DNA of 64,000 nucleotides. Source: Pseudomonadota bacterium. Its GTDB lineage: Bacteria; Bdellovibrionota; UBA1018; CAIMNF01. Both the position numbers and the translations under genes were made by a program. The stretch spans positions 124,001 to 188,000 of the forward strand of contig JAIXOQ010000020.1 in assembly GCA_027486675.1 (NCBI GenBank), given 5' to 3'. How positions within the stretch are numbered: position 1 is the stretch's first letter; every line of letters begins with the position of its first letter. The notes under the pieces are model-generated. The model was not told the DNA's origin. It did not search any database and worked only from the letters and a program-made list of their open reading frames with translations. Positions 7,383 through 16,896 of the stretch are shown here, piece by piece.

Positions 7383-9410
7383 ATGCTCGATTTTTTAGAG
7401 CAACTGAATGCGCCACAGCTTGAGGCCGTGAAAACGACCGAAGGGCCACTTTTGGTTTTGGCCGGCGCTGGATCAGGAAAGACGAAGATGCTGACCTCCC
7501 GCATCGCATACCTGATGTTAGAAAAGCGGGTTCGCCCATCGCAGATTCTGTCTGTGACCTTTACCAATAAAGCCGCCCAAGAGATGCGGCTTCGCATCGC
7601 TAAAGCGCTCCCTGATGGTGTTGGAATTCCCTACGATATCGGAACTTTTCACGCGATTTGTGCGAAAATTCTACGCCGGGAAGCAGCATTCCTTCCATTC
7701 ACAAAGCCCTTTGTCATTTATGACGATAGCGATCAGCTCAGCTTATTAAAAAGTGTCGTTAAGAAACTTGGGATCGATGACAAAGCGTACTCGCCGAAGT
7801 CTTTTATGTGGGCGATCAACCGCCTCAAGTGCGATGCGGAGGAACCTTTAGAGGTACATCCCGGCGCCCGCGGAATTGAGCGCAAACTCCCCGAAGTGTA
7901 CGCGGAGTATCAGCGGCAATTGTTTGAAAATAACGCCCTTGATTTCGGGGAGATGATCACCCTGACGTACCGACTGCTTCGCGATCATCCCGAGGTCCGT
8001 GCCCGGGTTCAGAGCCGTTATAAATACATCCTGGTCGATGAGTACCAAGACACCAACCGCGCGCAGTATTTTTTGATCTCCATGATCGCAAGCCTGAGTC
8101 ACGGCGGCAGCGGAAATCTGTGTGTCGTGGGTGATGAAGACCAGTCGATCTACGGGTGGCGTGGGGCCGATATCAGGAACATTTTAGATTTTGAGCGTGA
8201 TTTCCCTGGCGCAAGTCTCGTGAAGCTGGAACAAAATTATCGGTCCACACAGACGATAGTAGCGGCTTCGAGTGATCTGATTGCTCACAACACACAGCGA
8301 AAGAGAAAACGGCTTTGGACTGATTCTGAAGAAGGCACACCTATCATGCGGGTGCAGTGCCCGGATGATCGATCAGAAGCCGCCTTTGTGGTCGCTGAAA
8401 TCAAGCGCTTGATTGAGGACAATCCAGAGTACAGTTTGAGTGATTTCGCTATTTTTTATCGCACCCACGCGCAGAGTCGTTTGGTGGAAGAAAACTTAAC
8501 CAACGAAAAAATACCTTATCGCATTGTCGGCGGACTGCGGTTCTTTGATCGAAAAGAAATCAAGGACCTGATGTGTTATCTGCGCCTGGTTTTAAATCCC
8601 TCAGATTCAGTCAGTCTCAAGCGTGTGATCAACACACCTGTGCGCGGGATAGGTAAGACCACGATCGATAAATTGGAAAGTGCCTGGAATCAGCAGGGGA
8701 GCTTATGGGACTTCCTTGTTGAAGAGGCGATACAGCCTCAGGTGTTTTCCGGCCGCACACTCAAGAAACTTCAGGACTTCCGCACCATGGTGGATGGTTG
8801 GATCCAAGAACAGGGTCGTATACCTGTGTCGGAGCTTTACCACAGGATTTTGGCTGAAACCCGCTACGTCGAGGAATTGAAATCCGAGGGCACGGATGAA
8901 GCGATCGACCGGATCGACAACTTAGAAGAACTCGATTCTATGATTGCCGAATTTGAAGAACGGGATCTGGATCAGGGCACTGCTCTTGCGGCGGGGGACA
9001 CTTTTCAGGAAGGCACCACCCCGTTGTCTCGGTTCTTGGAACAAAACACCTTGTCTGACGTACCGGAGCTTGAAGGTCAGATGGCTGCTGTGCAGATGAT
9101 GACTTTCCACGGCTGCAAGGGCTTAGAGTTCCCTGTCGTATTCATGGTGGGGATGGAGGAAGGTTTGTTTCCATCCGTGCGACGAGGGGAGATGAATGAC
9201 GACATAGAGCTTGAGGAAGAGCGGCGGCTTTGTTACGTCGGAATGACGCGAGCGCGGGAGCGCCTTTATTTATTGCACGCACAGCTCCGCCGAGTGTGGG
9301 GAGATCTTCTGTATCAGTACCCGGCACGCTTCTTCGATGAAATCCCTGAAAAATACGTAGAAACAAGGACCTTAGAACAAAGCTTAGCGCGCTCCCTGAG
9401 TCGGTATTAG
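7383..9410 (+). CDS. UvrD/PcrA/Rep-type superfamily 1 DNA helicase
   Basis: A 675-residue SF1A 3'-5' helicase. Motifs in order: the Q-motif region LNAPQLEAV, Walker A LAGAGSGKTKML (about 28-35), TFTNKAAQEM, GTFHAICA, the DEXX box LVDEYQDTN, GDEDQSIYGWRGAD, the LEQNYRST motif, TFHGCKGLEFPVVFMVGMEEGLFP and VGMTRARERLYL. These helicases unwind DNA in repair and displace proteins from forks. The length is close to Rep (673). It lacks the long basic tail typical of PcrA/UvrD, so the exact orthologue name is left open. It starts 3 nt after the glmU stop and shares its transcript. Its last 27 bp overlap the convergent gene at 9384. Confidence 0.93.
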   Translation: MLDFLEQLNAPQLEAVKTTEGPLLVLAGAGSGKTKMLTSRIAYLMLEKRVRPSQILSVTFTNKAAQEMRLRIAKALPDGVGIPYDIGTFHAICAKILRREAAFLPFTKPFVIYDDSDQLSLLKSVVKKLGIDDKAYSPKSFMWAINRLKCDAEEPLEVHPGARGIERKLPEVYAEYQRQLFENNALDFGEMITLTYRLLRDHPEVRARVQSRYKYILVDEYQDTNRAQYFLISMIASLSHGGSGNLCVVGDEDQSIYGWRGADIRNILDFERDFPGASLVKLEQNYRSTQTIVAASSDLIAHNTQRKRKRLWTDSEEGTPIMRVQCPDDRSEAAFVVAEIKRLIEDNPEYSLSDFAIFYRTHAQSRLVEENLTNEKIPYRIVGGLRFFDRKEIKDLMCYLRLVLNPSDSVSLKRVINTPVRGIGKTTIDKLESAWNQQGSLWDFLVEEAIQPQVFSGRTLKKLQDFRTMVDGWIQEQGRIPVSELYHRILAETRYVEELKSEGTDEAIDRIDNLEELDSMIAEFEERDLDQGTALAAGDTFQEGTTPLSRFLEQNTLSDVPELEGQMAAVQMMTFHGCKGLEFPVVFMVGMEEGLFPSVRRGEMNDDIELEEERRLCYVGMTRARERLYLLHAQLRRVWGDLLYQYPARFFDEIPEKYVETRTLEQSLARSLSRY

Positions 9411-10340
9411 GGCCTGGGTTAAGACTTTGTTTTCGGTGGCTGAAATTAAAGCGCTGAGGTGTGCCTCCACCTTAGGGAAGAGGTGGGCGTAGGTGTCGTA
9501 CCAGAGCAGGTTGTCCTCTGCGAAATCTCTGAGAGGCCCCCTCCTGGCCTCAGATTCCAACACGTGGGTCCAGAAACTGATCCCGGAATTCAGAAGAGTA
9601 CGGATCTCTTCTGTTGCCTCTTGGGACATCGAGCTTAGGAATGAATAGAAACTCTTATCTTTTAGGGAAGGCGAGAGGACAGCAAAATACTGACTCATCA
9701 ACGTCCTCCAAGTGTCCTCTAGTTCATTGAGTTTCTTTATCCCCCTAGTGCTCGTTTCTTTGGTTTTATAAAGGGCTAAAAGAGTGGTCCGCATCTCTTC
9801 AATCACAGGAATCATTTGGGGCAGACATTCCTTGTTGATCTTGACTAGGAAATCCCGCGCCGCATACACGCCCTTCATCTCAGGCATCATCTTAGAGATC
9901 TCGGCTTGAAGAATCTTTTGCAAACGTCCTTGAATGAGGTTGAGATCAGCTGGGCTTGGCACAGCTTGATCGATGCGGAAAGTCTTGTGATAGTTCTGTA
10001 AAGAAAGCAAAATCCCGCGCAGTGCGGACAATTGCCGAGCCAGCAAACTTCGGCCCGGAATGATCGTGAGCTGTTCTAGCAGCGGCACGAGGTCTGGGGC
10101 AATCATTCTAAGGAGCTCATCAATCTGTCCCGTGACCTGGAAAACATCGTGGTAGGTTTCAGCCATTTCAACTGAGATGGCCATGCGGGTGCGCACGCGC
10201 TGCAAGAGTTCTGTCTGTTCTGCTGGGGAAAGATTGCCTTGGCTGAACCGATCGCATAGGACCGAGGGCGACCAAAGGGGCGAATCAGCTGCTAATGTGG
10301 CTTGATTGAAAACAAGGACCAACAAAAGTGGAATCATCAT
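9384..10340 (-). CDS. Exported protein of unknown function
   Basis: A 318-residue protein I do not recognise. Residues 1-18 form a signal peptide (MMIPLLLVLVFNQATLAA, likely cut after ALA/A). The remainder looks mainly alpha-helical, with regular Leu spacing and few Cys (one in the mature N-terminal region, one near residue 170), and no catalytic motif stands out. It overlaps the end of the helicase gene tail to tail by 27 bp and diverges from gatC with a 65-bp spacer. Confidence 0.7.
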   Translation of the reverse strand: MMIPLLLVLVFNQATLAADSPLWSPSVLCDRFSQGNLSPAEQTELLQRVRTRMAISVEMAETYHDVFQVTGQIDELLRMIAPDLVPLLEQLTIIPGRSLLARQLSALRGILLSLQNYHKTFRIDQAVPSPADLNLIQGRLQKILQAEISKMMPEMKGVYAARDFLVKINKECLPQMIPVIEEMRTTLLALYKTKETSTRGIKKLNELEDTWRTLMSQYFAVLSPSLKDKSFYSFLSSMSQEATEEIRTLLNSGISFWTHVLESEARRGPLRDFAEDNLLWYDTYAHLFPKVEAHLSALISATENKVLTQALIPTQGAR

Positions 10341-10405
10341 CTTAAGTCCCCCCCCGAGGCTTAACAGTTCAGACCCTGCCTGATTCCTGCTAGAATGTCA
10401 CTTCT

Positions 10406-10705
10406 ATGGTTGAAGTAAATGAGGCATTGATCCGCAAGGTGGCCGAGCTCGCTCGCTTGGAGTGTTCAGACGCCGAAGTCAGCGAATATGTCCGGTCGGT
10501 CGGGGACGTTTTGGGATATGTGGCGCAGCTTGAGGAAGTGGATACAAAAGGGGTAGAACCCATGACCCACGGCGTGGATTTTGTTCTGCGTGCCCGAGCG
10601 GATGTTGCCGAGGCGCCGAAATTTACCGCAGACGGAAAACCTAAGGTTCTATCGGCAGCCCCTGAAGTTCTTTACGACGGTTATAAAGTTCCACAAGTTC
10701 TCTAA
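10406..10705 (+). CDS. gatC: Asp-tRNA(Asn)/Glu-tRNA(Gln) amidotransferase subunit C
   Basis: A 99-residue GatC, the small belt-like subunit that clamps GatA to GatB. It has the family layout: an N-terminal VNEALIRKVAELARLECSD helix, then LGYVAQLEEVDTKGVEPMTH and the C-terminal extended segment ending APEVLYDGYKVPQVL, which wraps GatA. The upstream ribosome-binding site is weak. It is the first gene of the gatC-gatA-gatB run. Confidence 0.95.
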   Translation: MVEVNEALIRKVAELARLECSDAEVSEYVRSVGDVLGYVAQLEEVDTKGVEPMTHGVDFVLRARADVAEAPKFTADGKPKVLSAAPEVLYDGYKVPQVL

Positions 10706-10719
10706 GGAATGACGCCACC

Positions 10720-12183
10720 ATGATGCAATACAAAACAGTTTCTGAAATTCACGATGCTTTTGACCGCGGCGAAACGACGCCGAGTGCGCTCACTCAAAAA
10801 TTTTTAGATCGCTTGAAGAAGAGTGATCACAATGCTTTTTTGACTGCGATCGATGATCGCGCTTTGGGTCAGGCGAAAGCAGCGGATGAAGTGATTCGTA
10901 CAAATGGTGGGAAGGTGCCCCGCGCAAAGATGCCTTTGCTGGGCGTGCCCATGGGCATTAAAGACGCGCTTTGTATCGACGGTGTGCGCACCACCTGCGG
11001 ATCTAAGATGCTCGAAAATTATATACCACCCTACACAGCAACCGCTGTAGCCCGTCTTGAGGCAGCAGGGGTGATTAGTGTTGGCAAACTGAACATGGAC
11101 GAGTTCGCCATGGGCAGCTCCAATGAAAACTCTGCCTTTGGTCCCGTTCTGCATCCGACACATCGGGATCGGGTGCCGGGTGGATCCTCAGGCGGATCCA
11201 GTACTGCAGTCGCAGCCGATCTTTGTTTTGCTGCTTTAGGTTCTGATACCGGAGGGTCGATTCGTTTGCCCGCATCCTTTTGTGGAGTCGTCGGATTTAA
11301 GCCGACTTATGGCCGTGTTTCACGCTTTGGACTTGTGGCTTTCGCTTCGTCTTTAGATCAGATTGGGCCGCTGACTCACAGTGTTGAGGATGCTGCTTTG
11401 ATCGCAGAAGTGATGGGAGGTTTTGATCCAAAAGATTCCACGTCAAATCCAGCGTCCATTCAAGGGTTAGCAGCTGAGGCAAAAAAACAAATCGAAGTGA
11501 AGGGTCTTAGGATTGGTATCCCCAAACAGTACTTCATCGACGGCATACAGGCTGAGGTGCGTGAAGCGATTGAATCCACACTTGCAGAGCTGACTCGCCG
11601 GGGTGCCAAGCTTGTTCCAATTGATCTGCCGCACACGAAGTACGCGGTATCCACTTACTACGTCGTCGCGGTGAGTGAAGCATCTTCCAATCTTTCAAGA
11701 ATGGATGGCATCCGTTTTGGTGTGCGGCCCAAAGAGGCGATGGAGGCGGATTCGCCGACTGAATTTTATAAAAGGGTCCGAAAGAATTTTGGTCCGGAAG
11801 TAAAACGCCGAATCATCTTGGGTACCTTTGCTTTGTCATCCGGCTACTTTGATGCGTATTACACTAAAGCGTGTCAGGTCCGGCGTTTGATCCGACAGGA
11901 TTTTGAAAATGCATTTCAGCAAGTGGATCTGATCGCGACACCCGTCAGCGCAACGACCGCGTTCAAGGCCGGCGATAAAGCAAAAGATCCTTTGCAAATG
12001 TATCTCACAGATATCTTTACCATCCCCGCAAGCCTTGCGGGTTTACCTGGTATTAGTGTGCCCTGTGGTCAGGATCAGGCCGGACTTCCGATCGGCATGC
12101 AAATTTTAGGACCACGCATGGAAGATGTAAGGGTGCTCCAGGCTGCGAATCTGATTGAGCGCATCCATGGGGGCAAGGCATGA
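10720..12183 (+). CDS. gatA: Asp-tRNA(Asn)/Glu-tRNA(Gln) amidotransferase subunit A
   Basis: A 487-residue amidase-signature protein that releases ammonia from glutamine for transamidation of mischarged Glu-tRNA(Gln) or Asp-tRNA(Asn). The catalytic Lys is in GVPMGIKDAL, and the Ser-cisSer region is in GGSSGGSSTAVAADLCFAALGSDTGGSIRLPASF. KPTYGRVSRFGLVAFASSLDQIGP follows as expected. The length is normal. It begins 14 bp after gatC and overlaps gatB by 4 bp. Confidence 0.97.
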   Translation: MMQYKTVSEIHDAFDRGETTPSALTQKFLDRLKKSDHNAFLTAIDDRALGQAKAADEVIRTNGGKVPRAKMPLLGVPMGIKDALCIDGVRTTCGSKMLENYIPPYTATAVARLEAAGVISVGKLNMDEFAMGSSNENSAFGPVLHPTHRDRVPGGSSGGSSTAVAADLCFAALGSDTGGSIRLPASFCGVVGFKPTYGRVSRFGLVAFASSLDQIGPLTHSVEDAALIAEVMGGFDPKDSTSNPASIQGLAAEAKKQIEVKGLRIGIPKQYFIDGIQAEVREAIESTLAELTRRGAKLVPIDLPHTKYAVSTYYVVAVSEASSNLSRMDGIRFGVRPKEAMEADSPTEFYKRVRKNFGPEVKRRIILGTFALSSGYFDAYYTKACQVRRLIRQDFENAFQQVDLIATPVSATTAFKAGDKAKDPLQMYLTDIFTIPASLAGLPGISVPCGQDQAGLPIGMQILGPRMEDVRVLQAANLIERIHGGKA

Positions 12184-13634
12184 GTACGGAATACGAAGTC
12201 ATCATCGGCTTAGAAGTGCACGTTCAGCTTGCGACGGAATCCAAGGTTTTTTCTTCCGCCCGCGCCCGCTTAGCAGCCGGCCATTCAGTGGCCGATGAAG
12301 CCGTGAATCAAAATACAAACGAAGTTTGTTCCGCACAGCCTGGGTCTTTGCCTGTGCTCAACGAACGCGCGATCGAGTTCGCGGTGAAAGCCGGGCTTGC
12401 AACGGGTTGCCGCATCAATGAACGCAGCGTATTTTCGCGGAAGCATTATTTCTATCCCGATCTCCCCAAGGGCTACCAAATATCCCAGTACGATCTGCCC
12501 ATCTGTGAACACGGGTTTCTGAATATTGAACTTGGCGATACGCAGAAGCGGATCGGCATCACCCGCATTCATATGGAAGAGGACGCAGGGAAGCTGGTCC
12601 ACCTCAGTGGCTTCAGTTTGGTGAACCTCAATCGCGCTGGGGTTCCGCTGATCGAAGTAGTGAGTGAGCCAGACATGCGTTCTTCAGCTGAAGCGGGCGC
12701 TTATCTTCGTAAGCTTTATGCAATTGTGACAGCGTTGGGTGTGTGTGACGGAAACCTGCAAGAAGGAAACTTCCGTTGTGATGCAAACGTTTCTATTCGT
12801 CCAAAAGGGCAAGAAAAATTTGGGACTCGAACGGAAACCAAGAATGTGAACTCTTTCCGCTTTGTTGAAAAAGCGATCGAGTTTGAGATCGCGCGTCAGA
12901 AAGAAGTTTTGGAATCCGGCGGCAGGGTAATCCAAGAGACCCGTCTCTATGATTCAGTGAAGGATCAAACCTTTTCTATGAGGTCAAAAGAGGAAGCTCA
13001 AGACTACCGTTATTTCCCAGATCCAGATTTACCACCGCTGGTGCTTGATCCTTCCTATATTGAAAACATTCGAAAAAGCCTTCCTGAACTCCCAGATCAG
13101 AAGCGGGATCGTTATGTCGCTTCCTTTGGACTATCGAAATACGATGCGGAGGTTCTAACAGGGTCAAGTGCATTGTCGGCCTACTTTGAAGAAGCACTTT
13201 CATTCAACAACAAGAATGCCAAGGCGTTAGCCAATCTGATCACTGGGGAATTGGCTCGTTTGCTGAACGATTCTGAAAAAGAGATCTCTTCTGTACTACT
13301 TCGGCCAAAACACGTCGCTGATCTTGCCCGGTGTTTGCAGGAGCAAATCATCTCGATGAGTGCTGCAAAACAGATTCTATCTGTGATCTTTGCATCAGGC
13401 GGGGAAGTGGAGGCTTTGATTGAGTCGCTTGGCTTAAGGCAAGTCAGTGATCTTTCGGCGCTCGATCCTGTGATTGACGAAGTGATCGCAAAGAATCCTA
13501 AACAGGTTGAAGAATTCAGGTCAGGCAAAGACAAGTTGCTTGGATTCTTCGTCGGTCAGGTGATGAAAGCGACCGGTGGAAAAGCGAATCCGGGGCTGCT
13601 GCAAGAACAAGTGCTTAAGAAACTAAAGGGATAG
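12180..13634 (+). CDS. gatB: Asp-tRNA(Asn)/Glu-tRNA(Gln) amidotransferase subunit B
   Basis: A 484-residue GatB, which binds and activates the mischarged tRNA and performs the amidation. Diagnostic segments are GLEVHVQLATESKVFS, SRKHYFYPDLPKGYQISQYD, HMEEDAGKL, NLNRAGVPLIEVVSEPD, EGNFRCDANVSIRP and EAQDYRYFPDPDLPPL. The C-terminal YqeY/tail domain is complete, ending GLLQEQVLKKLKG. The ATG overlaps the gatA stop by 4 bp. Confidence 0.97.
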   Translation: MSTEYEVIIGLEVHVQLATESKVFSSARARLAAGHSVADEAVNQNTNEVCSAQPGSLPVLNERAIEFAVKAGLATGCRINERSVFSRKHYFYPDLPKGYQISQYDLPICEHGFLNIELGDTQKRIGITRIHMEEDAGKLVHLSGFSLVNLNRAGVPLIEVVSEPDMRSSAEAGAYLRKLYAIVTALGVCDGNLQEGNFRCDANVSIRPKGQEKFGTRTETKNVNSFRFVEKAIEFEIARQKEVLESGGRVIQETRLYDSVKDQTFSMRSKEEAQDYRYFPDPDLPPLVLDPSYIENIRKSLPELPDQKRDRYVASFGLSKYDAEVLTGSSALSAYFEEALSFNNKNAKALANLITGELARLLNDSEKEISSVLLRPKHVADLARCLQEQIISMSAAKQILSVIFASGGEVEALIESLGLRQVSDLSALDPVIDEVIAKNPKQVEEFRSGKDKLLGFFVGQVMKATGGKANPGLLQEQVLKKLKG

Positions 13635-13639
13635 GCGTT

Positions 13640-15994
13640 ATGAAAAAAATTGGAATTGTCTTTGGATCCTTACTTGGATTGATCTTGGTTGCGATTGTAG
13701 TGATCCCATTTGTTGTGGATGTGGATCATTTTCGGCCTGAAATTGAGAGGGCGGCAAACGAGCAGATCCAAGGGAAACTGAAGCTAGGAAAGTTATCGCT
13801 GAGTCTTTGGGGAAAAATCTCCGTCAAGATCGCAGGTGTTGACCTGATCGATGCGGCGGGTCATCCGCTTCTTAAGGTGGCGGAAGGCGCATTAAATATC
13901 CCGGTGTTCTCGATCTTTTCAGGGAGTCCGCTCATCACGTTTTCTATGCAAGGCGCTGATTTAGTAGTGATCCGCGATGCCAAAGGCGGACTGAACTGGC
14001 TGTCCCTCATGAAGGCGGGTCAAAAGACCGACTCGGCTCAAGCGCCTGCTCCGAAGGAAAAGAAGGAGGCAGTAGCCACGAAGGTAGAGCTGCCATCGTT
14101 GGTTGCAAATGCTCGGCTTGGGGTTGAACTCTTGAAATCGAAACTTCGTTTTGACGATGCCGCAAGCCAAACGCACGCGGTTTTAGATCCGATCACGATC
14201 AGATTGCATGATGTCTCCCTCTCCAGAAAGACAGAGCTTGAGTTGATTGCTGAAGTGAAAACGGAGTCTGGTCCTGACGCTAAAATTGTTGGTCCGGTCA
14301 AGTTGACCGCGACACTCAATCCAAAGCTGAAGGATGGCGTGATTGAGGGTGGCTCGTTTGATGCAAAATTCGACGCCGATGATCTTGAGATTCAAAAAGG
14401 GTCTGTCTTTCATAAGAAGGCAGGCATAGCGGCCAATGTTGTTGTGCACGGGTCACTCTCGCCAACCGCACTCACCTTAAAGAACTCAGAGCTGCAATTT
14501 CACAATGCAAAGATTGATGTTTCTGGTGAGTTTCTAAAGACCGGGAACCTCAATGTGGTGCTTCAGGCCAAGCCGATTGACCTCAAGCCCTGGGGCCAGT
14601 TGATCCCGGCCTTAAATGAATTTGAACTCGGCGGGATTGCAACATTGATTGCAAACGTGAAAGGGATCTCAACCGCCCTTCAGTATTCCGGAAAGCTTGA
14701 ACTGAAGGACATGACATTCAAAGGTCCAATGCTGAAGTCAAAACCGCGCATTCAATTGTTGGTCGACCTTCAGACGGATCGGATCGAGCGCTTCTTTGCA
14801 GAGGTATCGGGACCAGGGACACAAGCGAAGTTGACCGGAAAGGTGATCAGCTTTCAGAAACCGCAGATCTCTTTTGATCTGACCTCTACTGGGATGGATC
14901 TGGATCAATGGATTGATTTCCCCAAGGAAGAGGCGAAGGCGGCTCCAGCGCAAAGTGCTGCATGGAGTGGCAAGAAGTCAGGCGAATCTGGCAATGCCGG
15001 GGCTGACATGGACGCGATGCTCGATCCAGTTCGTAAGAACGAGGCTTTGAAGGGCACATCGATTCAGGGTTCTGTGTCGATTCCTATGCTGAAAGTCAAA
15101 GGTGCGAAGATCGAAGGACTGCGTGCCGGCATTAGGCTTAAGGACCTTAAGGCTGGAATTTCTGATCTGAAGCTTAAGGCCTATGACGGTGCAGTTGCGG
15201 GAAGCATGGAAGTGGATGTTGCCCCAGCGATGCCGAAGTACAGTCTTAAGTTGAATGTCAGCGGCATTGATCTTCAAAAGGCAGTCGAAACCCAGTTTGT
15301 TGCCTTCAAGAACACTTTGGTAGGCATTGCGCAATTTTCGCTGGATGCAAGTGGGGCAAGCTTTAATCCAGAAACTGCAAAACGGAAACTGGTGGCTAAG
15401 GGGTCGTTTCAGATCGCGAATGCGAAATTTGCAACCATCGATGTGATGAAGATGGTCTCTGATGCGATTTCAAATGCTGTCGCCAAGGTCGGAGATAAAA
15501 TCCCAGGGATCAAGAACCGTGCGCCTAAGGTCAGCGGGAATCGTGAGTCGAAATATAAAAGCGTGAACGGGACCTTCACCATTCAGGATGGAAAACTTCG
15601 TGCGCCTGACTTTAGTGCTCTTGCGGTGCAAGATCACGGTCTAGATCTGAAGGGTGCAACTGAGCTGGGTTTGATCGATCAGTCCCTAGACGCCAAGTGG
15701 GAAATCATCGATACCTACCGCTTAACTGGGGCTAGTGAAATCAGTGCCAATATTGCTGGCAAAGAGATTAAGAACATTTTGGCGAAAGGCGAAAATGATC
15801 CTGTGATGATTCCGGTTTCTGTCGGCTGTAAGTGGAGTGCTCCTTGCCCAAAATACGACGAGGCTCCGATCTATTTTGCAAAGATCGCAGCGGATCGTGT
15901 AGCGAAGGGCGCAACGCAAGCATTCAAAGCTCAGGCAACTGACAAAGTGAAGGATGCCTTAAAAGGTGGCCTAAAAAGCCTTTTTGGTCGCTAA
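13640..15994 (+). CDS. AsmA-family inner-membrane-anchored protein
   Basis: A 784-residue protein with one N-terminal membrane anchor (residues 4-25) followed directly by the AsmA-type start VDVDHFRPEIERAANEQIQGKLKLGKL. The rest is a long series of beta-rich repeats, and the C-terminal part (about 560-750) resembles the AsmA_2 region. AsmA-like proteins span the periplasm and are implicated in phospholipid or LPS transport to the outer membrane. A Lys/Glu/Ala-rich linker lies near residues 130-150. It starts 5 bp after gatB and overlaps the Ppx/GppA gene by one base (TAATG), so it is in the same operon. Which AsmA subtype it is cannot be settled here. Confidence 0.85.
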   Translation: MKKIGIVFGSLLGLILVAIVVIPFVVDVDHFRPEIERAANEQIQGKLKLGKLSLSLWGKISVKIAGVDLIDAAGHPLLKVAEGALNIPVFSIFSGSPLITFSMQGADLVVIRDAKGGLNWLSLMKAGQKTDSAQAPAPKEKKEAVATKVELPSLVANARLGVELLKSKLRFDDAASQTHAVLDPITIRLHDVSLSRKTELELIAEVKTESGPDAKIVGPVKLTATLNPKLKDGVIEGGSFDAKFDADDLEIQKGSVFHKKAGIAANVVVHGSLSPTALTLKNSELQFHNAKIDVSGEFLKTGNLNVVLQAKPIDLKPWGQLIPALNEFELGGIATLIANVKGISTALQYSGKLELKDMTFKGPMLKSKPRIQLLVDLQTDRIERFFAEVSGPGTQAKLTGKVISFQKPQISFDLTSTGMDLDQWIDFPKEEAKAAPAQSAAWSGKKSGESGNAGADMDAMLDPVRKNEALKGTSIQGSVSIPMLKVKGAKIEGLRAGIRLKDLKAGISDLKLKAYDGAVAGSMEVDVAPAMPKYSLKLNVSGIDLQKAVETQFVAFKNTLVGIAQFSLDASGASFNPETAKRKLVAKGSFQIANAKFATIDVMKMVSDAISNAVAKVGDKIPGIKNRAPKVSGNRESKYKSVNGTFTIQDGKLRAPDFSALAVQDHGLDLKGATELGLIDQSLDAKWEIIDTYRLTGASEISANIAGKEIKNILAKGENDPVMIPVSVGCKWSAPCPKYDEAPIYFAKIAADRVAKGATQAFKAQATDKVKDALKGGLKSLFGR

Positions 15995-16896
15995 TGGCAA
16001 ACGGTGAGGCCACAAAGCGCGCTGCGATTGATTTGGGTACCAACACTTGCTTGCTGCTGATTCTTGCTCCGGACGGCGCAATTTTGCACGATGAGTCCAA
16101 CACAGTGAGACTGGGTGAAGACTTAGGTCGGACCGGCGTGTTTTCAGAAGCTGCAATGCAGCGAACTTTAGCGACACTGCTGGCCTATACAGGGACCTTA
16201 AACCGGCATGGGATTCCATGCAGTGACGTCGTTGCCGTGTCGACGGCGTCAGGACGAAATGCAAAGAATGCAGCTCAGTTCTTTCAGAAAGTGAAATCAG
16301 AGACGGGGATCTCTTTTCGAATCTTAAGTGGGGATGAAGAAGCGTTGGCAACCTTTCTGGGTGCGGATCCCGGGCCTGACGATTGTGTCATCGATATCGG
16401 CGGCGGAAGCACTGAAGTCGTAACAGGCAGTCACGCCATCAGCATTGGCATGGGGTCAGTGAATCTGACGGAACAGTTTTTAAAATCGGATCCGGTCACG
16501 GATCAAGAATTCTGGCAACTAGAAGACCAAGTGGACGAACTCCTGGCTGATGCGATGAAGCGCTTTGATCCCCTCCCGAAACGTGGGATCGCAGTCGCCG
16601 GTACAGCAACCACACTAGCAAGCCTCCAGTTGGCGCTCCCCAAGTTTGATCGCACTCAGATCGATGCAATGCATCTTTCTGTAGGTGATTTGCATCGATG
16701 GGTCGAAGACCTCAAGTGGCGCACCAATTCTGAGCGGGAAAAAATTCCAGGGATGGAAGCTTCACGAGCCCCAGTGATCTTGGCGGGTGCTGTGATCCTC
16801 TGGCGATTCTTAGCAGTCGCAAAGATCCCCTCCATCCGGGTCAGTACACGCGGCCTTCGGTTTGGTGTTCTTCACAAGAAGTTCGTGACGGCATGA
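15994..16896 (+). CDS. Ppx/GppA-family phosphatase
   Basis: A 300-residue single-domain member of the exopolyphosphatase/pppGpp phosphatase family. The actin-like ATPase motifs are visible: AAIDLGTNTCLLLI (phosphate 1), the STASGRNAKNA segment, CVIDIGGGSTEVV (phosphate 2), GMGSVNLTE and AVAGTATTLAS. It corresponds to the short ~300-residue form without the C-terminal HD-like domain of E. coli Ppx, so polyphosphate versus pppGpp preference cannot be predicted. Its start overlaps the previous stop by one base, and its own stop overlaps the flavoprotein start by 4 bp. Confidence 0.9.
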   Translation: MANGEATKRAAIDLGTNTCLLLILAPDGAILHDESNTVRLGEDLGRTGVFSEAAMQRTLATLLAYTGTLNRHGIPCSDVVAVSTASGRNAKNAAQFFQKVKSETGISFRILSGDEEALATFLGADPGPDDCVIDIGGGSTEVVTGSHAISIGMGSVNLTEQFLKSDPVTDQEFWQLEDQVDELLADAMKRFDPLPKRGIAVAGTATTLASLQLALPKFDRTQIDAMHLSVGDLHRWVEDLKWRTNSEREKIPGMEASRAPVILAGAVILWRFLAVAKIPSIRVSTRGLRFGVLHKKFVTA